Source of the DNA: Christensenella sp. UBA4626
Lineage (GTDB): Bacteria > Bacillota > Clostridia > Christensenellales > UBA1242
Reading direction: 5' to 3'
DNA length: 44,985 nucleotides
Assembly: GCA_002406115.1 (NCBI GenBank)
Contig: DHNC01000044.1
Coordinates: 1-44,985, forward strand
Shown here: one piece after another, positions 25,398 to 33,494 of the stretch
Layout of the letters: the number at the start of each line of letters is the position of its first letter
How positions within the stretch are numbered: position 1 is the first letter of the stretch
The notes under the pieces: generated by a model
Database searches by the model: none
Told to the model about the DNA's origin: nothing
What the model saw: only the letters and a program-made list of their open reading frames with translations
Position numbers and translations under genes: made by a program

Positions 25398-25604
25398 ATG
25401 TATTATTTTTATTTTAGATCCGGTTGTTATGACTTTGTAAACGCAAGCAATTTAAGTCTGCCGCTTTCAAGCACAATTTATGGCAGTTTTAACGCTTGCA
25501 ACTGCACTTGCTTTGATTGGAGTGCGCCTTACAGATGTCAAATTGGCACAGCGATAAACAACAGGCTTCAACCCGCCCAACAAACACTTATTTTGACCGA
25601 TTGA
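25398..25604 (+). CDS. possible small Cys-rich protein
   Basis: 68 codons from ATG 25398, with GAGGG five bases upstream. The product starts 'MYYFYFRSGCYDF', has six Cys including 'ACNCTCFDW' and has no clear signal peptide. A possible promoter, TTAACA with TATGCT 17 bases on, lies just upstream, and a terminator (25643-25674) follows. No family recognised. The good ribosome binding site and terminator favour a gene, but the composition is unlike neighbouring proteins, so it may be chance. Confidence 0.35.
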   Translation: MYYFYFRSGCYDFVNASNLSLPLSSTIYGSFNACNCTCFDWSAPYRCQIGTAINNRLQPAQQTLILTD

Positions 25605-25642
25605 TTTATATATTTGGCTTTCAATTTTGCCCCCACCCAAAG

Positions 25643-25674
25643 AAAAAACACCACTTTTTTGTGATGTTTTTTTG
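25643..25674. terminator. bidirectional terminator
   Basis: AAAACACCAC pairs with GTGATGTTTT around six T, with A- and T-runs on both sides. It can end the plus-strand small ORF and the minus-strand gene at 25686. Confidence 0.75.
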
Positions 25675-25685
25675 TTATTTAGCGT

Positions 25686-26189
25686 CTATGCTTTTTGTTT
25701 GACAAAAGCCACAACGCCGCCCGCACAAGCAGCAAGTGCAAGCACAAGGTTTAAATAAGCGCCAGCAGCAGGACCTGCAACCAATTTTGCACCAGCCATT
25801 TCAGAAGACGAACTTGCGCCCATAACAATCAAAGCGATGAATGCCACAATCACAACAAAAGCAAAGGCGGCAAGCAAAATCATGTTGACAAGTTCCAAGT
25901 CGAATTTAAGTCTTAGGACATTCAGATTTTGAAGCAACATAACAACAGCCCAAGCAATCAACAAAACCGCCAAAATGAGCATAATTATGCTAAAAACTTT
26001 GTACAAGCCAAACCCGTCGATATTTGTTTCTTGAATTGACTGTTTAAGCAATTTGTAGCCCGAAATTTTTTCCAACATTTGGGTTTGCCCGGCATAACTG
26101 ATTTTCATAAAGAAAGCACTGAAAGCCATAAAAATAAATGCAAAAATGCCCATTGCCGCTGAACTAGCCATTCCTAACCATTTTTTCAT
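25686..26189 (-). CDS. four-helix membrane protein of unknown function
   Basis: 167 residues from ATG 26189, chosen because GGGAGGG ends just before it. Four hydrophobic helices (about 8-28, 60-85, 98-122 and 136-162), with an exposed region of about 30 residues after the first. No family recognised. Not coupled to neighbours: terminators lie on both sides. Confidence 0.75.
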   Translation of the reverse strand: MKKWLGMASSAAMGIFAFIFMAFSAFFMKISYAGQTQMLEKISGYKLLKQSIQETNIDGFGLYKVFSIIMLILAVLLIAWAVVMLLQNLNVLRLKFDLELVNMILLAAFAFVVIVAFIALIVMGASSSSEMAGAKLVAGPAAGAYLNLVLALAACAGGVVAFVKQKA

Positions 26190-26243
26190 ATTCCCTCCCA
26201 TTGTGATATATTAGGATTGAACAAAAAATATTACAAAAAGCAA

Positions 26244-26290
26244 CAAAAAAGACCAAATTTTGCTATTTTTTTGGCTTTTTTGGTCTTTTT
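26244..26290. terminator. intrinsic terminator after the RNA methyltransferase
   Basis: AAAAAGACCAAA pairs with TTTTGGTCTTTTT, with AAAAGCC-type pairing inside. T-runs on both strands; on the minus strand it ends the transcript from 27243. Confidence 0.8.
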
Positions 26291-26300
26291 TATAAATCTA

Positions 26301-26342
26301 ACATCTAATTTGTGAGCGTAATAAAATAAATTTGTTTATTAT
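26301..26342 (-). repeat. dispersed 3' hairpin repeat, copy 3 (degenerate)
   Basis: Minus sense AACAAATTTATTT, loop ending in CGCTC, then ACAAATTAGATGTT. Relative to other copies, one C-G pair of the stem has become A-T on both arms (AACA with TGTT), so pairing is kept. It lies between the stop at 26382 and the terminator at 26244-26290. Confidence 0.55.
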
Positions 26343-26381
26343 TATCAAAATGTAATTTTTAATATATTTTTGTTCTAAAAG

Positions 26382-26984
26382 TTATTCAGTTTTAAAGCAT
26401 TGCAAAATATAATATCCTTTGTTCCTTTCGATAATTTCGCAATTTCCAAACAGGTCTAAAAGGTGCTTTTTTAAACTTTCCATGCCATGGTCTTTGCGGA
26501 TGACAAGCACAAGTTGACCATTTACATTTAAATGCTCCTTTGCCCCATCCATAAGGCTAAAAAGCAATGTTTTGCCAGTTTTGATAGGTGGATTTGTAAC
26601 TATATTGTCATATTGTTTTGTCACAGCCGCAAATCCGTCACTTTCAAACACATTTGTCAAACGCTGAACATTATTTTTTATTGTATTTTGGCGGCTCAAT
26701 TTGACGGCAGTTCCGTTTATATCAACCATATCAACCTGTACAGCGTATTTTTTTGCAAGCACAATACCTATAACGCCAAGCCCGCAGCCCAAATCAAGGC
26801 AGTTGCCCTTAATTTCGCACTTTTTTGAAATGGTTTCAAGCAAAGTTCTGGTGCCGTCATCAATTTTGTTTTTAGAAAAAATGCTGTCGCAACTGCGAAA
26901 GCATAATTTTAAATCCAAAATCTCATCGTTAAAGTCAAAGAAATCCGCTTCGGTGTGCTCTTTGTCGATAAAATAATGTTGCAT
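26382..26984 (-). CDS. class I SAM-dependent RNA methyltransferase (RsmC/YbxB-like)
   Basis: 200 residues from ATG 26984, with AAGGG upstream. SAM motif 'CLDLGCGLGVIG' (62-73), acidic loop 'VDMVDING' and the catalytic 'VTNPPIKTGK' (129-138). The NPPI-x-x-G-K form matches Firmicutes YbxB proteins, related to E. coli RsmC, which methylates guanine N2 of 16S rRNA. RsmC has two domains; only the catalytic one is present here, as in YbxB. The start lies one base after the stop of the upstream small membrane gene. Confidence 0.88.
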   Translation of the reverse strand: MQHYFIDKEHTEADFFDFNDEILDLKLCFRSCDSIFSKNKIDDGTRTLLETISKKCEIKGNCLDLGCGLGVIGIVLAKKYAVQVDMVDINGTAVKLSRQNTIKNNVQRLTNVFESDGFAAVTKQYDNIVTNPPIKTGKTLLFSLMDGAKEHLNVNGQLVLVIRKDHGMESLKKHLLDLFGNCEIIERNKGYYILQCFKTE

Positions 26985-26985
26985 A

Positions 26986-27243
26986 TTAACCCTTGTATAA
27001 TGTTGATTCAATTGGCAAAGCGATCAAAACCAAGCCAACCAAAATCAAACAAATGCCAACAATCATAAGTGTTTGAAACAATTTGTCGCCTTTTTGCAAA
27101 CTATCGCTCTTCCTTTTTGCCAAAGTGATGCGTTTTGCAAGCAAGCAGATTGCAACGCCGATTGCTGCAACAATCATGCCAAAGATAACTGTGTATCTAA
27201 GCAAAAATTCCCAAACACTAACAAATGACAATAAATTCATCAT
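26986..27243 (-). CDS. small two-helix membrane protein
   Basis: 85 residues with two transmembrane helices (about 13-35 and 57-78) joined by a basic loop. No family recognised. AGGAGA precedes ATG 27243 and a consensus promoter lies further upstream. The gene is coupled to the methyltransferase (one-base gap), a pairing that may be incidental. Confidence 0.72.
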   Translation of the reverse strand: MMNLLSFVSVWEFLLRYTVIFGMIVAAIGVAICLLAKRITLAKRKSDSLQKGDKLFQTLMIVGICLILVGLVLIALPIESTLYKG

Positions 27244-27272
27244 AACATTCTCCTATCATCAATCAAATTTTA

Positions 27273-27309
27273 TTGTGACGATTATATCACACAAGGTCAT
27301 GCTTGTCAA
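27273..27309 (-). promoter_or_regulatory. promoter with overlapping operator-like palindrome
   Basis: TTGACA (27304-27309), 17-base spacer, TATAAT (27281-27286). An inverted repeat TTGTG...CACAA (27273-27294) spans the -10, as a repressor site would; no regulator can be named. Confidence 0.75.
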
Positions 27310-27324
27310 TACAAAAAATTCACC

Positions 27325-27846
27325 TTAGTTTGACTTTTTAGGCATATTTTTTATCAAATAATACACTGAATAAACGGCAAATATAACGCCGGTCAAAATG
27401 CTTGCGATACAAGAAACGGACAACACAACTGAATAAGCGTAAGCAAATATCATAGAAATCAAAACCAAGCATTCAAACAACACAAAGCAATAATTTACTG
27501 CATCAATAAACTCTGGCAAATCCTTTTCAAGCATCAAAACATCGCACACCACTTTTGCAAGGATTGCAACAATTGTCACAACTCCGAGAGCAATATTTAA
27601 AACATCGGTTGCCATAAACAAAGCAAGCAAGGTTGTGTTTGTGACGACACTGGCGATAGAACTGATGATAACTTGCGAGCGATTGTGTTTGTCTTTAAAA
27701 AGTTCTCGCCAAATCTTGCAAAGCAAAACACCCGCAACAAACAACCCAACCGACCAATTTGTGAGGTATAAATACGCAAAAATTGTCAAAGGAAGCAACG
27801 CCAACTCAATGGCAAAAAGTATTTTGTATAAAGTATCTTTTTTCAT
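27325..27846 (-). CDS. multi-helix membrane protein of unknown function
   Basis: 173 residues from ATG 27846, with GGAGTT upstream; the frame extends 25 codons further but without a ribosome binding site. Five or six transmembrane helices, spaced evenly, little outside the membrane. No family recognised. It is divergent from the ABC importer operon. Confidence 0.75.
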   Translation of the reverse strand: MKKDTLYKILFAIELALLPLTIFAYLYLTNWSVGLFVAGVLLCKIWRELFKDKHNRSQVIISSIASVVTNTTLLALFMATDVLNIALGVVTIVAILAKVVCDVLMLEKDLPEFIDAVNYCFVLFECLVLISMIFAYAYSVVLSVSCIASILTGVIFAVYSVYYLIKNMPKKSN

Positions 27847-27865
27847 TTCAACTCCAATTTTTTGT

Positions 27866-27894
27866 ATTTTAGCAAATAAATCCGCTTTTGACAA
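27866..27894 (-). promoter_or_regulatory. promoter of the 27325-27846 gene
   Basis: TTGTCA (27889-27894), 17-base spacer, TAAAAT (27866-27871). Confidence 0.6.
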
Positions 27895-27948
27895 ACAAAA
27901 TTGTTGCATTTTTGCCGTCAAAAGAAAAATATATGCTTTTGATTGTTT

Positions 27949-27977
27949 TTAACAAAATATTTATCGTCACATAAAAT
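27949..27977 (+). promoter_or_regulatory. promoter of the ABC importer operon
   Basis: TTAACA (27949-27954), 17-base spacer, TAAAAT (27972-27977). The leader of about 38 bases is too short for a riboswitch. Confidence 0.65.
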
Positions 27978-28021
27978 GAGTTATGGAAGCACACCACTTA
28001 ACCTTCCAAAAAGGAGATTTG

Positions 28022-29047
28022 ATGAAAAAATTATCAATTTTGCTTGTCGCCATCATGTCTGTGTTTGCCGTTTTGGTTACAACCACTGGCTGCAAAAAGA
28101 ATGACGACAACACCTTGCGTATCAGCGAAGTTACGCATTCAATTTTTTACGCTCCACTCTATGCTGCGATGAACAAGGGCTATTTTGACGACGAAGGTCT
28201 GAAAATAGAACTCACCAACGCAGGTGGCAGCGACACTGTTATGACCAGTCTGATTTCAAACAACGCAGACATTGGTTTGATGGGGCCGGAAAGTGCAGTT
28301 TATGTGCGTAACAATGGTATGCAAAATGCCCCAGTTATCTTTGCTCAATTGACCGCTTGTGACGGCTCATTCTTGGTTGGCAGAAATGCTGAACCTAATT
28401 TTGATTGGGCAAATTTGAAAGGCAAACGCATAATTGCGGGACGAAAAGGCGGTATGCCTGCTATGACGCTTGAATACATTTTGAAGAAACATGGCTTGAA
28501 ACCGGGCGCAGAGTTGGGAGAAAATGTTGACACAATTTTGGACACAACAATTGCGTTTAATTTGACAAGTTCGTCTTTCATTGCTGGCACTGGCGACTAT
28601 TGCACTATGTTTGACCCAATTGCAAGTCAATGCGAATTTGACCAAACTGGCAACATTGTGGCTGCTTTGGGCGATGAAGTTAAAGACGTGCCTTACACCT
28701 GTTTTGTTGCAACGCAGAACTATTTGAACAACAATGGCAACAAAATTGCAAAATTTATGCGAGCACTTAAAAAAGGCTACAACTACCTCATCAACGCAAA
28801 CAATGCAAACAACGAAACGGATATTTTGTCTGCCCTCAAACCATCTTTTAGCACAACAGATGACGCCCTCATTTTGGCTTCTGTAAAAAACTATATCCGA
28901 ATTGGTGCTTACGCAAGCAATTTTGTGTTGAAGCAATCTTCATGGGAGTTGATGCTTGATATCCTTGATGGTGCTGGCGAACTTAAAAACAGAGTTGAGT
29001 GGTCAACTGCTGTAAACACAACTTACGCAAGCCAAGTTGAGGCATAA
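28022..29047 (+). CDS. ABC transporter substrate-binding lipoprotein (NMT1/SsuA type)
   Basis: 341 residues from ATG 28022 (AAGGAG upstream; the frame opens 13 codons earlier). Signal peptide with a lipobox-like TTGC at about residue 24, so it should be anchored outside the membrane. 'FYAPLYAAMNKGYFDDEGL' and 'GSDTVMTSLISNNADIGLMGPE' are typical of the NMT1/THI5-like family that binds sulfonates, nitrate or pyrimidine precursors. There is no thiamine riboswitch and no neighbouring pathway, so the substrate stays open. First gene of the three-gene operon. Confidence 0.92.
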   Translation: MKKLSILLVAIMSVFAVLVTTTGCKKNDDNTLRISEVTHSIFYAPLYAAMNKGYFDDEGLKIELTNAGGSDTVMTSLISNNADIGLMGPESAVYVRNNGMQNAPVIFAQLTACDGSFLVGRNAEPNFDWANLKGKRIIAGRKGGMPAMTLEYILKKHGLKPGAELGENVDTILDTTIAFNLTSSSFIAGTGDYCTMFDPIASQCEFDQTGNIVAALGDEVKDVPYTCFVATQNYLNNNGNKIAKFMRALKKGYNYLINANNANNETDILSALKPSFSTTDDALILASVKNYIRIGAYASNFVLKQSSWELMLDILDGAGELKNRVEWSTAVNTTYASQVEA

Positions 29048-29868
29048 TGAAAAAAAGTTTGGCACAAAAAAGTGTTGTTTCGTTGAACACTGTGCCAAAT
29101 CAAACGATTGTTGAAATCAACAAATTGAATTTGATATATCAAAGTTTGGACAGTGAAACTCATGCTTTGCAAGACATAAATTTAAAGATAAACAAGCATG
29201 ACTTTATCGCAATTGTGGGGCCGTCGGGATGCGGAAAAACCACAATACTTTCGCTTATTGCTGGGCTTATAAAACCCACAAGCGGCGAAATTTTGATTGA
29301 CGGAAAACAGCCAAGTTTGAAAGAAGATTTGTGCGGATATATGTTTCAGCGTGACAACCTTTTGCCCTGGCGGACAATCGAAAAAAACATATATTTTGGT
29401 TTGGAAATCAAGCACAAAAACACGGCAGAACGCAAGGCATATGCTTTGGAGTTGGCAAAAAAATATGGTATCGGTGACTTTTTAAAAAAGCATCCAAGCG
29501 AACTTAGCGGCGGTATGCGACAGCGAGTTGCCCTTATCCGCACCTTGGCATTAAAACCAGAATTGCTGCTGCTTGACGAGCCATTTAGCGCATTGGATTA
29601 TCAAACAAGGCTTGAACTTTGCGACCACATCTTTGACATAATCAAAAGAGAAAAGAAAACTGCAATCTTGGTTACACACGACATTCAGGAAGCCATAAGT
29701 ATGAGCGACAAAATAGTGGTATTGTCTGCCCGACCTGGCAAAATTAAAGCAGTTCACACATTGGATTTTGACTTAAAAATCACTCCTTTTGAAAGGCGAA
29801 AAACCGCCAAAGCAAAAGAATTATTTGATTGTATATGGCAGGAAATTCAAGATGAAAAACAAAAGTAA
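29047..29868 (+). CDS. ABC transporter ATP-binding protein (SsuB/TauB type)
   Basis: 273 residues. Walker A GPSGCGKTT (58-66), Q-loop 'FQRDNLLPW' (99-107), signature LSGGMRQR (152-159), Walker B LLLLDEP (172-178) and the H-loop 'VTHDIQEA'. The start overlaps the lipoprotein stop by one base (TAATG). The 'DNLLPW' Q-loop is common in nitrate/sulfonate importers. Confidence 0.95.
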   Translation: MKKSLAQKSVVSLNTVPNQTIVEINKLNLIYQSLDSETHALQDINLKINKHDFIAIVGPSGCGKTTILSLIAGLIKPTSGEILIDGKQPSLKEDLCGYMFQRDNLLPWRTIEKNIYFGLEIKHKNTAERKAYALELAKKYGIGDFLKKHPSELSGGMRQRVALIRTLALKPELLLLDEPFSALDYQTRLELCDHIFDIIKREKKTAILVTHDIQEAISMSDKIVVLSARPGKIKAVHTLDFDLKITPFERRKTAKAKELFDCIWQEIQDEKQK

Positions 29869-30760
29869 AAAATATTTAGACCGTTGGATTGCTGGTAGTG
29901 TTTCGGTGTGTAAAACACAAGATATTGATGTTAAAACAAAAGTAAAAAGGCGTCCAACAAAGCAGATTTTTAGTGCTGCTCACAAAAAATATTTGGCAAA
30001 ACATCGCACCACAAAGTTTGTGATTATGCTAACACAAATTTTGATTTTGGCTTCGTTTTTAATCGCTTGGGAGTTGCTTACAAAGTTTGAAGTTATAAGT
30101 TCTTTCTTCTTTTCTGCTCCTAGCAAAATTTTAAAAACGATAAAGACGCTTTACTCTTCCGGCGAACTGTTTTACCATTCAGCAATCACGCTAAAAGAAA
30201 CCTTGATAGGCTTTGCCATTGCGACAAGCGTAGGTTTTGTTGTGGCGTTTATCCTTTGGTACAGCGACTTTTTGCGGCGGGTTTTGGAGCCATATTTGGT
30301 GGTTTTAAACAGCCTTCCAAAAATTGCACTGGGACCAATAATCATCATCTGGTTTGGTGCCGGAAGCAAGGCAATAATATTCATGTGTATTTTGATTGTG
30401 ATAATTGTAACAATCATGAACATTTTAAATTCTTTTACCAGTTGCGACAAACAATTGATTGCATTGACAAAATCGCTTGGCGCAAACAAGATGCAAATAT
30501 TTTTGAAATTGATACTTCCGTCCTCGCTAAAAGACATCGTTTCCACCTTAAAAATAAATGTTGGTTTAAGTTGGATTGGTGCAATTATGGGCGAATATTT
30601 AGTCAGCAAAGCCGGGCTTGGATATTTGCTGATTTACGGCGGGCAAGTGTTTGATTTAAACCTTGTTATGACGTCAACAGTCATTTTGTGCGTGCTGGCT
30701 TCAGTCATGTATTTTGCCGTTGCTATATTTGAAAAATTGATGAAAAAAATGTATCAATAA
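29852..30760 (+). CDS. ABC transporter permease (SsuC/TauC type)
   Basis: 302 residues from ATG 29852, AGGAA upstream, overlapping the ATPase gene by 17 bases. Six transmembrane helices and the EAA loop 'ALTKSLGANKMQIFLKLILPSSL', which docks on the ATPase. The first 55 or so residues are basic and lie before the first helix, longer than usual for this family. The operon ends at the terminator 30878-30913. Confidence 0.93.
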   Translation: MKNKSKKYLDRWIAGSVSVCKTQDIDVKTKVKRRPTKQIFSAAHKKYLAKHRTTKFVIMLTQILILASFLIAWELLTKFEVISSFFFSAPSKILKTIKTLYSSGELFYHSAITLKETLIGFAIATSVGFVVAFILWYSDFLRRVLEPYLVVLNSLPKIALGPIIIIWFGAGSKAIIFMCILIVIIVTIMNILNSFTSCDKQLIALTKSLGANKMQIFLKLILPSSLKDIVSTLKINVGLSWIGAIMGEYLVSKAGLGYLLIYGGQVFDLNLVMTSTVILCVLASVMYFAVAIFEKLMKKMYQ

Positions 30761-30877
30761 AAATGTTGAATATGTAAATTTTACAAAACAAAAATTTCTG
30801 TTTTGTTTAAATCAACTTAGCAAAGTTAGGTTTTGTTGCGTGATAGCAACACCCTTGATTTCACTTTGCAATTATTT

Positions 30878-30913
30878 AAAAAAACCACTGGGAAATGCCC
30901 TAGTGGTTTTTTT
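30878..30913. terminator. bidirectional terminator between the ABC operon and ftsZ
   Basis: AAACCACT-GGG pairs with CCC-AGTGGTTT (one bulge), with A- and T-runs on both sides. A weaker AT hairpin (30783-30808) lies nearer the permease stop. Confidence 0.85.
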
Positions 30914-30919
30914 GTGTTT

Positions 30920-30963
30920 AACAAACCAAATTTATGAGTGTCAGCGAAATAAATTGGTTTATT
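30920..30963 (-). repeat. dispersed 3' hairpin repeat, copy 4 (ftsZ)
   Basis: AAACCAATTTAT pairs with ATAAATTTGGTTT (one bulged T) around TTCGCTGACACTC. It begins at the ftsZ stop codon and ends 7 bases before the terminator stem. Open frame: N-K-P-I-Y-F-A-D-T-H-K-F-G-L. Confidence 0.85.
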
Positions 30964-32128
30964 ATCTTTTGAGTTTGCGAAGGAATGGTGGCAAATCATC
31001 ATCGCTTAAAAATGGTTTTTTTGCTTTGATAGAAATGTCTTGCACTTCATCTTCATGCTCGATTGGTTGAGGTTCTTCTTCTGGTTGCTCCTCTTGCTTT
31101 GGTTGCTCTTCTTTCACCGGCTCAGTGAACGCACGCACGTTTGCACTGTTGTCTTTAAATTGAGGCACTGCTTCTGGTTGTTTGTTTTTATCATCAAAAC
31201 CGGTTGCGATAACAGTGATTTCTGTCTCTCCAGTTGTGTCGTTATTGATGCGGGCACCAAAGATGATGTTACAATCCTTATCAGCAACATCACGCACAAG
31301 GTCAACTGCTTCATAAACCTCGCTCAAAGTAAGGTCACGTCCGCCAGTGATGTTAATCAAAATGCCGGTTGCACCTTCAATGCTGGTTTCCAAAAGTTGG
31401 CTGGTAACTGCTTGACGAACGGCTTCGATTGTTTTGTTTGCGCCTCTGCCCTTGCCGATACCCATGTGAGCAATGCCTTTGTCACGCATGATTGTTGAAA
31501 CATCGGCAAAGTCCAAGTTGATAAGCCCTGGGACGGAAATCAATTCACTCACGCCTTGAATTGCTTGACGCAAAACATCGTCGGCATAGCGGAAAGAATC
31601 AAGGAAGGAAACATCCTTTTTCAAGATTGTGTAAAGTTTTTCGTTTGGAATTACAACCAAACTGTCAACATACTTACGTAACTCTTCGATTGCGTGGTCA
31701 GCGTTCCTTGCCCTTGTTGGCGCTTCAAACTTAAATGGTTTTGTGATTACGCCGATGGTTAAAATGCCCATTTCCTTTGCAAGACGAGCAATAACAGGAG
31801 CCGCACCGCTGCCAGTGCCGCCGCCAAGACCTGCGGTTATAAACAACAAGTCTGTGCCTTGCAACATCCTTTTGAGGTCATCAACGCTTTCTTCTGCTGC
31901 TTCACGCCCTCTATCTGGGTTTGCACCCGCACCAAGACCTTTTGTCAAGGTTTTGCCGATTTGAATTGTTTCATCCGCACGGGACATATTCAAATCCTGT
32001 TGGTCGGTGTTGACCGCAACAAAATATGCACCAGTTATTCCGGCATTGACCATACGATTGACAGCGTTATTGCCGCCACCGCCAACGCCAACTACTTTAA
32101 TTTTACAAATGCTATTTGATAAATCCAT
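30962..32128 (-). CDS. ftsZ: cell division GTPase FtsZ
   Basis: 388 residues. FtsZ polymerises into the Z ring. GTP-binding 'GGGGNNAVNRM' (16-26), the tubulin signature GGGTGSGAAP (102-111) and the T7 'NLDFADV' loop are present. After a Pro/Glu/Gln-rich linker the C-terminal peptide reads 'DDLPPFLRKLKR', the site that binds FtsA and SepF. AAGGATGG precedes ATG 32128. It follows the ftsA-like gene by 14 bases. The stop is overlapped by the hairpin repeat. Confidence 0.98.
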   Translation of the reverse strand: MDLSNSICKIKVVGVGGGGNNAVNRMVNAGITGAYFVAVNTDQQDLNMSRADETIQIGKTLTKGLGAGANPDRGREAAEESVDDLKRMLQGTDLLFITAGLGGGTGSGAAPVIARLAKEMGILTIGVITKPFKFEAPTRARNADHAIEELRKYVDSLVVIPNEKLYTILKKDVSFLDSFRYADDVLRQAIQGVSELISVPGLINLDFADVSTIMRDKGIAHMGIGKGRGANKTIEAVRQAVTSQLLETSIEGATGILINITGGRDLTLSEVYEAVDLVRDVADKDCNIIFGARINNDTTGETEITVIATGFDDKNKQPEAVPQFKDNSANVRAFTEPVKEEQPKQEEQPEEEPQPIEHEDEVQDISIKAKKPFLSDDDLPPFLRKLKR

Positions 32129-32142
32129 AAAAATCCATCCTT

Positions 32143-33252
32143 TTAAACCAACATATCATTCAAAGTTACAAGCCCTTGAATTGATGTTTGCAATTTGTCT
32201 TTTGAATTGTCAAACTGATTTTGGAAAATATATACATCCATGCCAGTTTGTTGTTTTAAAATTGTTTTGACACCTTTAAAATTTGCCAAACCATCGCCAG
32301 TTAGATACAAATCGTATTTTTTAAACACTGGGTCGATTGACAAAATTTCGCCAACAATTTTTGCCAAAATTTCGATACGGCTTTTGACAATTTGGTTTGT
32401 CATGCTAATCGGTGCTTTGACGCAACTATCTTTTGAGCGCACTTCATAATACTCATTCCTCTCAGGCTCGATTGTCAAAATAATTTTTCGCTTTATAAGT
32501 TCGGCATCCTTAAAGCCCATGCCAAGCACTTGCATAATGTCGCTTGAAATGTGCCCGCCGCCCATTGAGAACGAACTGAGCAACGCCAAACCTTCGCCTT
32601 TAAGCACTGCTACGCTTGTGGTTATATGCCCCACATCCACCACTGCAATTGGCTGATTTGTTTCATGCTCTTTGCTGCACAAGATTGCTTGCCCCAACGC
32701 CGAACAAATGAAATCGACATTGTTGACGCCAAGTTTGTTAAGTTTTTCAACAACAAACTCCATAAACGAAGTTTTTGCCAATATGTAACTTGCGTCTACA
32801 ACCAAACTGGATGTTTTTTTGCCTACCGGTTGCATTGTGACAACACTGTCGTCAAGCACGTACTGCATAGGGCTAAAATTGATGACGTTATAGTCCTGAC
32901 TATCGCCAAATGTTGCGTTTGTTTCAAACAAATTTGCAATGTCGTGATTTGTCAATTTTTTTGTTTCAACAAATTTGCGAGAAATACGTTTGCAGACGCA
33001 CATACAAAACTCGCTTGGCACGCCAACTGTGATGGAGCGAATTGTTGTGCGCATTTTTGTGTTCATCGTTGAAATCAACTCGTTAAAATTGAGCCCCAAA
33101 TCATCAGGCGACAAAAACTCGCCATCCATAAAGCCGTCATACAAAACCGTAACTTTGTCAACAATTTTGCTGCTGCGTTTGCCCTTTACGTATGAGATTA
33201 AAACTAATTTAGATGATCCAACTTCCAACAGAAAGTTCAGTTTCTTTTGCAC
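32143..33252 (-). CDS. FtsA-like actin-fold protein (divergent, no visible membrane tail)
   Basis: 369 residues from a GTG start (GAGGGG upstream). Actin/Hsp70-fold marks: 'LLEVGSSKLVLI' (phosphate 1, about 8-19), a 'VGVPSEFC' strand in the SHS2-like region, 'AVVDVGHITTSVAVL' (phosphate 2, about 203-217; standard FtsA has DIGGGTTD) and 'SFSMGGGHISSDI'. FtsA links FtsZ to the membrane through a C-terminal amphipathic helix; this protein ends 'GLVTLNDMLV', with no such helix apparent. Position directly before ftsZ supports FtsA, but the degenerate phosphate loop and missing tail mean its attachment and ATP use may differ. Confidence 0.75.
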   Translation of the reverse strand: MQKKLNFLLEVGSSKLVLISYVKGKRSSKIVDKVTVLYDGFMDGEFLSPDDLGLNFNELISTMNTKMRTTIRSITVGVPSEFCMCVCKRISRKFVETKKLTNHDIANLFETNATFGDSQDYNVINFSPMQYVLDDSVVTMQPVGKKTSSLVVDASYILAKTSFMEFVVEKLNKLGVNNVDFICSALGQAILCSKEHETNQPIAVVDVGHITTSVAVLKGEGLALLSSFSMGGGHISSDIMQVLGMGFKDAELIKRKIILTIEPERNEYYEVRSKDSCVKAPISMTNQIVKSRIEILAKIVGEILSIDPVFKKYDLYLTGDGLANFKGVKTILKQQTGMDVYIFQNQFDNSKDKLQTSIQGLVTLNDMLV

Positions 33253-33274
33253 AATCCCCTCACAAGTTTATATT

Positions 33275-33303
33275 ATTATATAAAAATCAAAAAAACTAGT
33301 CAA
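33275..33303 (-). promoter_or_regulatory. ftsA-ftsZ promoter
   Basis: TTGACT (33298-33303), 17-base spacer, TATAAT (33275-33280). It makes ftsA-ftsZ its own transcription unit. Confidence 0.8.
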
Positions 33304-33347
33304 TAAATTTGTGTCGCAACTTGTTTTAAATTTTATAAATTTAACAT

Positions 33348-33381
33348 AAAAAAGAGAACACCACAATATATAGTGCCTCTT
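33348..33381 (-). terminator. terminator of murA-ftsQ
   Basis: On the minus strand AAGAGGCAC faces GTGGTGTTCTCTT, followed by six T. The rest of 33304-33494 is AT-rich; a plus-oriented ACGACA...TGTCGT stem lies at 33424-33455. Confidence 0.6.
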
Positions 33382-33494
33382 GGATGATATATACACTTGT
33401 GACTTTTGTGATATATGCTCAAATACGACAAAATATGCGTTTTTTTGTGTCGTTTTTTAAAATCAAAACTGAAATAGATGTCAAACAAAAACTT

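Noticed and set aside
33424..33461. Plus-oriented hairpin ACGACA...TGTCGT with a T-run
   Set aside because: It looks like a terminator, but no plus-strand gene leads into it. Probably chance in AT-rich DNA.
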